From positions 1-5,514 of the forward strand of contig JBLIAZ010000171.1 of NCBI GenBank assembly GCA_047631875.1: a stretch of 5,514 nt of DNA. The letters run 5' to 3'. Of this stretch, positions 1 through 5,514 are shown one piece after another. A program made the position numbers and the translations under genes. The DNA is from JBLIAZ01 sp047631875. GTDB lineage: Bacteria > Bacteroidota > Bacteroidia > Flavobacteriales_C > GCA-002722245. A model generated the notes under the pieces. It was given only the letters and a program-made list of their open reading frames with translations, made no database searches and had not been told where the DNA came from. Position 1 is the stretch's first letter. Each line of letters starts with the position of its first letter.

Positions 1-1193
1 AACCCGTAGCAGGTGAAAAAACGCCTTATGGTGGGTTTTACACACAAGAACAAATTAAGGACATTGTTCGGTATGCGACCGCTCGAAACATTACCATTGT
101 TCCTGAAATTGATATCCCCGGGCACAGCATGGCGGTATTATCAGCTTATCCGGAGTTGTCTACTTTAAAGGAGCAAAAAATGGTATCTCCAGGACATAAA
201 TTTGCTTTTTGGCCAGGTGATGGTACGTTCAAAATGACAGAAGAGAACACCTTAGATCCATCCAATGAAAAAGTATATGAATTTATAGATAAGGTTTTTG
301 GTGAAATCGCATCCTTATTTCCTGGGCAGTATATTCACATGGGAGGTGATGAGTGTTACAAGGGATACTGGGAAGAAAGTAGTAGTGTTCAGTTTTTTAT
401 GAAAAAGAACAAAATCAAGGACACTCATGAACTTCAATCTTATTTTGTCGGACGGGTTCAAGCAATTATTAACAAGTATGGAAAAAAGATGATTGGTTGG
501 AACGAAATTATTGAAGGAGGTTTGGTAGACGGCGCGACAGTAATGAGTTGGCAAGGAATGAAAGGAGGTGTTGAAGCCGCAAAAGCAGGACATGAAGTCG
601 TGATGTCACCTAGTACTTATGCTTACTTGGATTATCAACAAGGAGATTTAAGCGTAGAGAATTCTATTTACTCCAATTTAAGCTTAAGAAAGTCATACGA
701 ATTTGAACCAGTGCCAGACAGCGTTGATGCTTCCTTGATTTTAGGTGGTCAAGGTAATGTTTGGACAGAAGCTATTCCAACGCTTCAATTCGCGTACTAC
801 ATGACTTATCCAAGGGCACTTTCTGTTGCTGAAACCGTTTGGAGTCCAAAGTCAAAAAAGGACTGGAACAATTTTATTCGGAAAACCGAAGATCACTTTG
901 ATCGTTTTGAAACACAAGGAGTCAATGTTTGTAAAGCCGTTTATGAACCGATTGTGTCTATGTATAAAGAGGACGGAAAGTTAATGTGTAAATTGGAAAA
1001 CAACGTCCCAGGAACATCCATTTTTTATTCGGTGAACAACACCTATCCAGTTAATTATGCTACGAAATATGTAGCGCCCTTTGAAGTCCCTGTAGGAAAG
1101 TTGAAATTAAGGACACAGAATTTTAGAAATGGAGAAGCACTAGGAAGAGAGTTGATTATTAGTAGAGAGGATTTAGTTACGAGGGTTAAGTAG
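1..1193 (+). CDS. Beta-N-acetylhexosaminidase, glycoside hydrolase family 20 (5' end outside window)
   Basis: The open frame starts at base 3 (PVAGEKTPYGGFYT...) and gives 396 residues to TAG at 1191-1193. Seen: the barrel-strand motif PEIDIPGH (102-125); the GH20 signature HMGGDE, whose adjacent Asp-Glu catalytic pair is at 348-353; a tryptophan in MSWQG (549-551); YLDYQQG (624-644); and NVWTE with Trp at 762-764 and Glu at 768-770. In this family the Glu is the acid/base and the Asp orients the substrate acetamido group, which acts as nucleophile, releasing terminal GlcNAc or GalNAc from chitin fragments or glycans. The last 80 or so residues (about 950-1190) resemble the small beta-sandwich found at the C-terminus of many bacterial hexosaminidases. 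The signal peptide, N-terminal GH20b-type domain and first barrel strands would lie upstream, so export is inferred only. The methionine at 129 lies inside the barrel and is not the start. All key residues visible here are intact. Exact substrate is unknown. Confidence 0.95.
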   Translation, partial: PVAGEKTPYGGFYTQEQIKDIVRYATARNITIVPEIDIPGHSMAVLSAYPELSTLKEQKMVSPGHKFAFWPGDGTFKMTEENTLDPSNEKVYEFIDKVFGEIASLFPGQYIHMGGDECYKGYWEESSSVQFFMKKNKIKDTHELQSYFVGRVQAIINKYGKKMIGWNEIIEGGLVDGATVMSWQGMKGGVEAAKAGHEVVMSPSTYAYLDYQQGDLSVENSIYSNLSLRKSYEFEPVPDSVDASLILGGQGNVWTEAIPTLQFAYYMTYPRALSVAETVWSPKSKKDWNNFIRKTEDHFDRFETQGVNVCKAVYEPIVSMYKEDGKLMCKLENNVPGTSIFYSVNNTYPVNYATKYVAPFEVPVGKLKLRTQNFRNGEALGRELIISREDLVTRVK

Positions 1194-1205
1194 ATTTAGC
1201 TACCG

Positions 1206-1561
1206 GCGGTTTGCCTTTCTTTTCTAAATTTCATTCTTATGCAATTTTCCATTCTTCATATATTTTACTTCTTGGAATTCAGTTGCTGCGCTCGGTGGCA
1301 TCGACTCCTATGGGCCCGGAGGTGGCCCTACTTTTTGTTCATAATATTTTATCTTTTCGAATTCACGAGCTCGTCGTTCTTCCTCGGTTCTTGATAAAAA
1401 GTAGCAAAAATCAAGGCTGACACATGAAATTCTTGAAAACTACGTCCCCTCGCGCAAAACAGAAACTCACTCCCTGCGGTCACTCAAACAGTCTGTTTCC
1501 CTTCCTCACCCACAGGACTTGTTTTCTATCAATTCCATCTGACGCCATGGGTATGACGTGA
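1206..1561 (+). repeat. Dispersed noncoding repeat, copy A (long form), inverted relative to copy B
   Basis: This 356-bp block matches the reverse complement of 3483-3797. The first part, from GCGGTTTGCC at 1206 to the GGCCCTACTTTTT segment ending at 1336, is close to identical apart from scattered substitutions and small indels. Similarity resumes at AAAAAGTAGCAAAAATCAAG (1396 onward), then becomes patchy, and ends with a shared ATGACGTGA (1553-1561). Internal structures are a GGGCC/GGCCC hairpin (1312-1328) and a 9-bp stem CTACTTTTT/AAAAAGTAG (1328-1336 with 1396-1404). Its loop is 59 nt here but only 6 nt in copy B, and the extra sequence holds the palindrome ACGAGCTCGT (1365-1374). The block starts 13 bp after the hexosaminidase stop codon. 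No transposase or credible gene lies inside. It resembles intergenic repeats common in Bacteroidota genomes, though the family cannot be named from this window. The outer limits are where visible similarity stops. Confidence 0.85.
1312..1336 (+). terminator. Possible transcription terminator inside repeat copy A
   Basis: A GC-rich hairpin (GGGCC, 7-nt loop, GGCCC at 1312-1328) is followed by TACTTTTT. It lies about 120 nt after the hexosaminidase stop and is the only terminator-like structure seen downstream of that gene. The stem is short and the T-tract starts three bases after it, so activity is uncertain. The same structure is present in copy B (3672-3688). Confidence 0.35.
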
Positions 1562-1814
1562 ATTTTAGGATCAGTTTTGTGCAATTCGAAATGAAAGTAG
1601 GACATAAATCAATTCGATGTTATTTCACATTTTTAATGTTGAGTATCTATCACTCTAAAATGATGAAAATATGACTTTGTAAATGTACTTATGAAGTATA
1701 CTCTACCTCACATTTTAGGGTATACATTTAAAAATGTGAGCAACACTAAAGAGAATCTTTAGAGGTGATTAGTAATCGGAAGGGCTGATATCTATACTAC
1801 AATACAGATGGTTT
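1562..1814. other. AT-rich intergenic region with hairpin, between repeat A and the serine hydrolase 3' end
   Basis: No credible gene is seen in these 253 bp. The main structure is a perfect 10-bp inverted repeat, CTCACATTTT (1707-1716) and AAAATGTGAG (1731-1740), with a 14-nt loop. The element TCACATTTTTAA also occurs at 1625-1636, with its complement at 1728-1739, so the right arm could pair with either left arm. A weaker 6-bp hairpin CTAAAG/CTTTAG lies at 1746-1762. The hairpins sit 50-110 bp past the stop of the minus-strand hydrolase gene and could act in 3'-end formation, but neither has a proper U-tract. Confidence 0.5.
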
Positions 1815-3245
1815 TTATCGCTCCATTTTCTCAAACTTAAAAGCATTGTTGATGATTAAACCATCTATTGAAAATTCAAATGTAGTGCCGCTTCCTATAT
1901 CTATAAATTTGGTTTCAGTTAACGGAATAAGTTTTAAGCTTCCAAAAGGTGAATTAGGTAAGATTAGTTGATTGCCTTTAAGTTCAACTACCTCTATTAC
2001 TTGATGTTTTTTTAGTTCATATTTACCTGCGTATTCTTTTAAAATAGAATCTGGTAATTCGATTGCTTCGATGATGGTCATAGGTACGTTTAATCCCAAA
2101 CCGTAGTATGTAGAAATAGCATTTATGATTTCAAATGTTAACTTACTTCCATTGTCACCATTGGTCATAACTACTATTGCATGTTTTTGATAAGCGTACG
2201 CTAACATTTCGTTGGTAAATCCAGCATTTTTTCCGCCATGTCCGAACGTAAGGGAATCTTTCTCGCCCAGCAATGAAGGTCCAAGTCCCCAGCCATTTTT
2301 ATGCTTAGTGAGCATCATATCAACAGTTTTCTTTGTTAAAATGCCATCACCTTTACCTTCTGCAATATGTTGAATTTCTATACAATACATTGCTAAATCA
2401 GAAGCAGTAGTCCATAAACCAGCTGCTGCTTGCTCAGGATAATTGTTCCATAAGCCGTTTATTAATTTCCCATTAGTGTTATAAGCAGCACTAATATTAC
2501 TGTGCCATTCTTTGGGTATTGGTTGTTGATATGTGCTGTTTTTCATTCCTATTGGAAGGAGAATATTTCTAGACATATAGTCAGCAAAAGATAATCCACT
2601 AACATCTTCTATCACTTTTTGCATCACACAATATCCACCTCCTGAATATCGCCAAATACTTCCTGGGATAGTATCTACCTCTATTTTTGAAGTATTGCCC
2701 TTGCCGTTTAATACATCAATAATCTTAGGGAATTTATCAGTTTGTTTATAACCTGGAAATCCATGAACTGTCGTCCCTGCTGTGTGAGTTAATAGCTTTT
2801 CAAGTGTTACTTTTTCAGTTTTCGTGTATTTATTTTCAGGAACCTGCCAGTTTTTTAGGTAATGATTGACGTCTTCATTTAACTCTAAACTATCATTTTC
2901 AAATAATTTTAAAGCGGCCAATGCAGCTATTGGTTTACTAATTGAACCAGCTTGAAAAAGTGTACCTGAATCCACTTTGGTCCCTGTTGCAGTATTTGCA
3001 TAGCCATACCCTTTAGACCACCTTATTTCTCCATCTACTACAACTGCTATACTGACTCCAGGAACATTGTAAAAAGCCATCCTGTCTAGAATACTAAATG
3101 TTTTATTGGAATCGCTTTTTAATTGAATGTACTTGCTTAATGCATTTTCGATAATATTTATTTCTGATAAAATTCCTTTGTTGTGTTGGGCAAAGGTGTT
3201 ACTGATTAGAGTGATTGATAAAAAGAGGAAGCAGATTTTTTTCAT
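1815..3245 (-). CDS. Exported serine hydrolase, beta-lactamase / class C-like (penicillin-binding-protein fold)
   Basis: This 476-residue protein starts with a clear signal peptide (MKKICFLFLSITLISNTFAQ; lysines, hydrophobic core, likely cleavage near residue 19-20), so it should act in the periplasm or outside the cell. The beta-lactamase-type domain spans about residues 55-385. It shows the nucleophile motif SxxK as Ser101-Ile-Ser-Lys104 (context FQAGSISKP), the second motif YSG at 200-202 in place of YxN, and the third motif as HGG at 336-338 in place of KTG. This set is typical of the broad esterase / DD-peptidase / beta-lactamase-like family (PF00144) rather than of true AmpC. A separate domain at about 390-476 (LPDSILKEYAGKYEL...) matches the small beta-rich C-terminal domain often attached to these enzymes. 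The natural substrate cannot be read from sequence; a peptidase, esterase or D-amino-acid amidase is possible, and antibiotic resistance should not be assumed. The start is set by the signal peptide; no strong Shine-Dalgarno site precedes it, as is usual in Bacteroidota. The gene stands alone, convergent with the hexosaminidase and bracketed by the two inverted repeats. Confidence 0.93.
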   Translation of the reverse strand: MKKICFLFLSITLISNTFAQHNKGILSEINIIENALSKYIQLKSDSNKTFSILDRMAFYNVPGVSIAVVVDGEIRWSKGYGYANTATGTKVDSGTLFQAGSISKPIAALAALKLFENDSLELNEDVNHYLKNWQVPENKYTKTEKVTLEKLLTHTAGTTVHGFPGYKQTDKFPKIIDVLNGKGNTSKIEVDTIPGSIWRYSGGGYCVMQKVIEDVSGLSFADYMSRNILLPIGMKNSTYQQPIPKEWHSNISAAYNTNGKLINGLWNNYPEQAAAGLWTTASDLAMYCIEIQHIAEGKGDGILTKKTVDMMLTKHKNGWGLGPSLLGEKDSLTFGHGGKNAGFTNEMLAYAYQKHAIVVMTNGDNGSKLTFEIINAISTYYGLGLNVPMTIIEAIELPDSILKEYAGKYELKKHQVIEVVELKGNQLILPNSPFGSLKLIPLTETKFIDIGSGTTFEFSIDGLIINNAFKFEKMER

Positions 3246-3482
3246 AGGTATAAAGTATGTTGATATAAACTAGAATGCATACTTAACCAATTCGTTACAG
3301 TTTGGAAGTGATTTTTTTGAAACTTCTGATATTAGTTGATTTAATTTACAATTTGTGAGACTATTCCCTCTGGATGTAATTAGAATAGTATTGTACGATA
3401 TTAGTGTGCTTAGTCTAAAATTAGGTTCGATATTTCAATCATCCCCGCACGAGGAGCGGACTCATATTTTCAGTAATAATCG
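3246..3482. other. Intergenic region upstream of the serine hydrolase
   Basis: These 237 bp separate the hydrolase start from repeat copy B and must hold the hydrolase promoter unless it lies inside the repeat. No TAnnTTTG box in the right orientation was found. A small GC-rich inverted repeat (CCGC/GCGG, around CCGCACGAGGAGCGG near 3446-3460) stands out against the AT-rich background and could be an extension of the repeat family. The nonamer GATATTAGT occurs at 3328 and 3397, probably by chance. No gene is seen. Confidence 0.4.
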
Positions 3483-3797
3483 TCACGTCATGCAGGCGCC
3501 ATCAGCGAAAAAACTGGTACCAGCTCCTTGAGATTTGTGGGTCTGAGGAACGAGGACAAAGAACAGTTCAACGTGGCCTACTTTGTTCTGTTCTTTAACA
3601 AATTGAAAGGGAAGCTGGTAGTTTTTGAGGTGCCAGGCTTGACTTTTGCTACTTTTTGTTAAGAAAAAGTAGGGCCACCTCCGGGCCCATAGGAGTCCAT
3701 GCCACCGAGCGTAGCGAGCAACTGAATTCCAAGAAGTAAAATATATGAAGAATGGAAAATTACAAAAGAATGAGATTTAGAAAAAAAGGTAAACCGC
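3483..3797 (-). repeat. Dispersed noncoding repeat, copy B (short form), inverted relative to copy A
   Basis: Read on the minus strand this block begins GCGGTTTACC (3797-3788) and ends ATGACGTGA (3491-3483), matching copy A in order and orientation. The most conserved stretch is about 3655-3797. It contains the GGGCC/GGCCC hairpin (3672-3688) and a compact 9-bp hairpin, CTACTTTTT (3649-3657) with AAAAAGTAG (3664-3672) and a 6-nt loop. The distal part differs in sequence from copy A but is strongly self-complementary: an inner 9-bp stem AAAGAACAG (3558-3566) with CTGTTCTTT (3588-3596), nested in an outer 8-bp stem TACCAGCT (3518-3525) with AGCTGGTA (3613-3620). The block lies on the 3' side of the cold-shock gene, just after its terminator. 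An open frame through it at 3659-3868 is only a translation of the repeat. Confidence 0.85.
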
Positions 3798-3828
3798 ATG
3801 GAATGCAAGCGAAGCAAAAAAAGATCAC

Positions 3829-3858
3829 AAAAAAAGCCCAAGCAAAAACTTGAGCTTT
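3829..3858 (-). terminator. Intrinsic terminator of the cold-shock-domain gene
   Basis: On the minus strand, starting 19 nt after the stop codon, AAAGCTCAAG pairs over all 10 positions with CTTGGGCTTT (one G-U pair) around a 6-nt TTTTTG loop and runs into a tract of seven T. This is a textbook Rho-independent terminator. It separates the cold-shock gene from repeat copy B and the serine hydrolase. Confidence 0.85.
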
Positions 3859-3877
3859 TAAATATCATATAATAACA

Positions 3878-4333
3878 TTATCCAGGAGTCAACTTCACCT
3901 TCACACACATCAAACCTTTCATTCCTTGCTCTAACTCAAAGCTTACTTTGTCACCTTCTCCAATTTCATCCTCACATCCGTGAACGTGAACAAAAAACTT
4001 TTCTTGGGTGTCAAGGTCTTTTATGAATCCATAACCTTTTGAGTCATTAAAAAATTCAACCCTTCCTTTATGGACAGGATCAACTTCAATGTGCTCCATT
4101 TTGGGTACACCAATGATGATGTCTTTGGCTTTAATTACTTTTTTCTTGATGGTAGGGTCTGGAGGAGTGTCGCTAATTCGACCATCTTCATCTACGTAAG
4201 CCATCATACTTTCTAAACTTCCATCTCCTGAGTTAGCCTTTCTGTGAGCTGCTTTTTCGGCCTTCTCTTTACGTTTTTTTATCCTCTTTTTTTCCTTTTC
4301 CTTTTTTCCAAAAGTTTCTTGTGATCTACCCAT
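3878..4333 (-). CDS. Cold-shock-domain protein with lysine-rich N-terminal extension
   Basis: This 151-residue cytoplasmic protein has two parts. Residues 8-32 are highly basic (FGKKEKEKKRIKKRKEKAEK...), probably helical and suited to nucleic-acid or ribosome contact. A linker at about 38-85 carries MMAYVDEDGRISDTPPDP and IIIGVPK, segments I recall as conserved in Bacteroidota homologues but not in short CspA proteins. Residues 88-148 form the cold-shock OB fold, with RNP1 as KGYGFI (99-104) and RNP2 as FFVHV (113-117), the aromatic RNA-binding surface of the family. CspA-type proteins are about 70 residues, so this one is twice that length. The expected role is single-stranded RNA binding or chaperoning; specific targets are unknown. 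The start MGRSQETF agrees with the family start as I recall it. The gene is transcribed alone, with its own terminator (3829-3858) and a promoter-like sequence immediately upstream (4338-4369), divergent from the TonB receptor. Confidence 0.92.
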   Translation of the reverse strand: MGRSQETFGKKEKEKKRIKKRKEKAEKAAHRKANSGDGSLESMMAYVDEDGRISDTPPDPTIKKKVIKAKDIIIGVPKMEHIEVDPVHKGRVEFFNDSKGYGFIKDLDTQEKFFVHVHGCEDEIGEGDKVSFELEQGMKGLMCVKVKLTPG

Positions 4334-4337
4334 GTGA

Positions 4338-4369
4338 CAAAATTACTGTTTTAAGAGCGAATCTGTCAA
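4338..4369 (-). promoter_or_regulatory. Putative promoter of the cold-shock gene (TTG-N21-TAATTTTG)
   Basis: On the minus strand TTGACA (4369-4364) and the box TAATTTTG (4345-4338) match the Bacteroidota consensus TTG-N17-23-TAnnTTTG, with 21 bases between the TTG and the box. The box ends only 4 nt before the ATG, so transcription from it would begin at or next to the start codon, giving a leaderless or nearly leaderless mRNA. The match is good, but an AT-rich spacer can produce such boxes by chance. Confidence 0.5.
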
Positions 4370-4441
4370 AGAATAGTTAAAGTTTTATAAACTTATTTCC
4401 GTTAGGATACATTCTATGGTCGAAATGCACTCGTTATAGCC

Positions 4442-4449
4442 TACTTTTG
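4442..4449 (+). promoter_or_regulatory. Putative -7 box upstream of the TonB receptor gene
   Basis: TACTTTTG fits TAnnTTTG exactly and ends 22 nt before the ATG at 4472, leaving room for a short leader. No convincing TTG element is present 17-23 bp upstream (the nearest is ATGG near 4416-4419), so this is half a promoter by consensus. Confidence 0.4.
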
Positions 4450-4471
4450 ACTCGAACTTTACCATCATTGG

Positions 4472-5514
4472 ATGCAGAAATTGATTACACTTTTAACGTT
4501 TGTCTCATTCTCTTTCCAGCTTTCCGCTCAAGAGCTTGTCCAAAACATCAAAGGTCAAGTAATTGATGCGCAATCAAAAGCACCTATTCCAGGTGTAATG
4601 GTTCAATTGCTAGTCGGGGATTCCACTAACATCACCGTGAGTGATGTGGAAGGGTATTATAAGTTGATCAGCGTTCCTGTTGGTCGTGTTGCGGTGTTGT
4701 TTCATTTCATTTGAAAGTGTAATCAGACAAAATTTGATCGTGACTTCAGGAAAGGAGTTAATTTTAGATGTGAGCATGGAGGAGTCTGTCACGAAACTCA
4801 ATGAAGTGAAAATCAAAATCAGTAAAAACACCAGCGGAGCAAACAATGAAAATGTAGTAGTAAGTAACATCAAATTGAACCCGCAACAAACCCAAAAATT
4901 TGCTGGGACGTTTCAGGATATTTCAAGAACGGCTGCCAATTATGCAGGAGTGGTGCCTGCAGGTGACCAAAGAAACGACATCATAGTAAGGGGGAATTCA
5001 CCCATTGGCGTAATATGGAGGTTGGACGGTGTAAACATTCCGAATCCAAATCACTTTGGAACCTTAGGAACTACAGGCGGTCCTGTGTCAATGCTAAACA
5101 ACAACAATTTAGCTGCATCGGATTTTTTAACCGGGGCTTTCCCTGCTGAGTATGGTAATGGAATAGCAGGAGCTTTTGATTTAAAAATGCGAAAAGGAAA
5201 CAACGAGAAACACGAATTCATGGGGCAATTTGGATTCAATGGATTGGAATTAGGCGCTGAAGGGCCTCTTTCAAAAAACAGCAAGGCCTCGTACATGGTG
5301 AATTACAGGTATTCTACTTTGGGTATTTTTGATGCATTAGGAGTAAGTTTTGGAGTTCCTGCCATTCCTCAATATCAAGACGTAGCCTTCAAAGTTGATT
5401 TACCAACCAAAGGGAAAGGAGGCCGGTTTCAGCTTTTTGGTATTGGAGGTGTAAGCCACATTGATTTGTTGGACAGTAAAAGGGATCCAGAAGAATGGAC
5501 TTTTACCACCTCAG
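4472..5514 (+). pseudogene. TonB-dependent outer-membrane receptor with carboxypeptidase-regulatory-like domain; frameshifted, 3' end outside window
   Basis: The first segment (4472-4714) starts at an ATG followed by a signal peptide (MQKLITLLTFVSFSFQLSAQ). From about residue 26 it has a CarboxypepD_reg-like domain (IKGQVIDAQSKAPIPGVMVQ ... GYYKLISVPVGR) and stops at TGA 4712-4714, directly after LFHFI where the family continues with a Gly-aromatic-Glu (IGYE-like) sequence. The next frame, open from 4668 to the window end, continues it exactly: FESVIRQNLIVTSGKEL from 4710, then MEESVTKLNEVKI, then the TonB plug. The plug includes RNDIIVRGNSP (from 4971), WRLDGVNIPNPNHF (to 5057), FLTGAFPAEYGNGIAGAFDL and the start of the beta-barrel (NYRYSTLGIFDALG). 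About 350 residues are visible of a family usually around 700-900 long. Such receptors import a ligand with energy from TonB-ExbBD; the ligand is unknown and no SusD-like partner is visible. As given, the gene yields only an 80-residue fragment. A sequencing error, a true mutation, or reversible slippage at the TTTCA repeat are all possible. An internal ATG at 4776 would lack the signal peptide. Confidence 0.88.
4700..4712 (+). repeat. Short tandem repeat (TTTCA, 2.6 units) at the receptor frameshift
   Basis: TTTCATTTCATTT has a period of 5 and lies exactly where the reading frame breaks. Adding one TTTCA unit restores a continuous frame reading LFHFISFESVIRQ, which aligns without a gap to the family pattern FxFIGYES. 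Two units give the premature TGA seen here. Confidence 0.75.

Noticed and set aside
315..593. Minus-strand open frame opposite the hexosaminidase
   Set aside because: It is a shadow of the GH20 gene, covering the catalytic HMGGDE region in antisense, with no recognisable domain.
1211..1420. 69-residue open frame on the plus strand
   Set aside because: It lies wholly in repeat copy A. The matching frame in copy B shares only part of the protein because indels shift the frame, so the DNA and not a protein is conserved.
1..3245. Hexosaminidase and serine hydrolase as one glycan or peptidoglycan recycling operon
   Set aside because: The genes converge and are separated by over 600 bp with a repeat, so they cannot share a transcript.
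1206..3797. Composite transposon carrying the serine hydrolase
   Set aside because: No transposase or target-site duplication is visible, and the flanking repeats look like noncoding dispersed repeats and not insertion sequences.
3659..3868. 69-residue open frame on the minus strand
   Set aside because: It is a translation of repeat copy B that also starts inside the terminator of the cold-shock gene; no protein-level conservation is seen.
4700..4720. Programmed +1 frameshift at ATT-TGA in the receptor, similar in geometry to the RF2 gene site
   Set aside because: A +1 slip would join the frames, but the product would lack the two residues the family has between Ile and Glu, there is no upstream Shine-Dalgarno-like stimulator, and such control is not known for TonB receptors as far as I am aware.
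4610..4873. Minus-strand open frame opposite the TonB receptor
   Set aside because: It is antisense to a well-supported coding region. The same holds for 5051-5296.
1..5514. CRISPR array, tRNA or rRNA genes
   Set aside because: No regularly spaced repeats with unique spacers and no tRNA or rRNA motifs were recognised on either strand.

Overview
The window looks like Bacteroidota DNA, most likely from a Flavobacteriales-type marine or freshwater bacterium; this placement is inferred from gene families, not from a marker gene. The pointers are AT-rich sequence, genes without clear Shine-Dalgarno sites, promoter boxes of the TAnnTTTG type, a cold-shock-domain protein with the lysine-rich N-terminal extension known from this phylum, and a TonB-dependent receptor with an N-terminal carboxypeptidase-regulatory-like domain.

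Layout: (1) 1-1193 (+), the 3' two-thirds or so of a GH20 beta-N-acetylhexosaminidase. (2) 1206-1561 (+), copy A of a noncoding dispersed repeat. (3) 1562-1814, AT-rich intergenic DNA with a 10-bp hairpin. (4) 1815-3245 (-), an exported SxxK serine hydrolase of the beta-lactamase / penicillin-binding-protein fold. (5) 3246-3482, intergenic DNA. (6) 3483-3797 (-), copy B of the repeat, inverted relative to copy A. (7) 3829-3858 (-), a clear intrinsic terminator for (8) the cold-shock-domain protein at 3878-4333 (-). (9) 4334-4471, a divergent promoter region. (10) 4472-5514 (+), the 5' part of a TonB-dependent receptor, broken by a frameshift near 4712 and running off the window.

The genes do not form an operon. 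The hexosaminidase and the serine hydrolase converge, the hydrolase and the cold-shock gene are separated by a repeat and a terminator, and the cold-shock gene and the receptor diverge. Three of the four products are envelope proteins (or expected to be) that would handle sugars, peptide-like substrates or outer-membrane import, but the sequence does not link them into one pathway.

The two points most worth a second look are the receptor frameshift, which falls on a short TTTCA tandem repeat and is explained exactly by loss of one 5-bp unit, and the pair of inverted, hairpin-rich repeats that bracket the serine hydrolase gene and each begin shortly after the stop codon of an outer gene. No clearly new multi-gene system was found.
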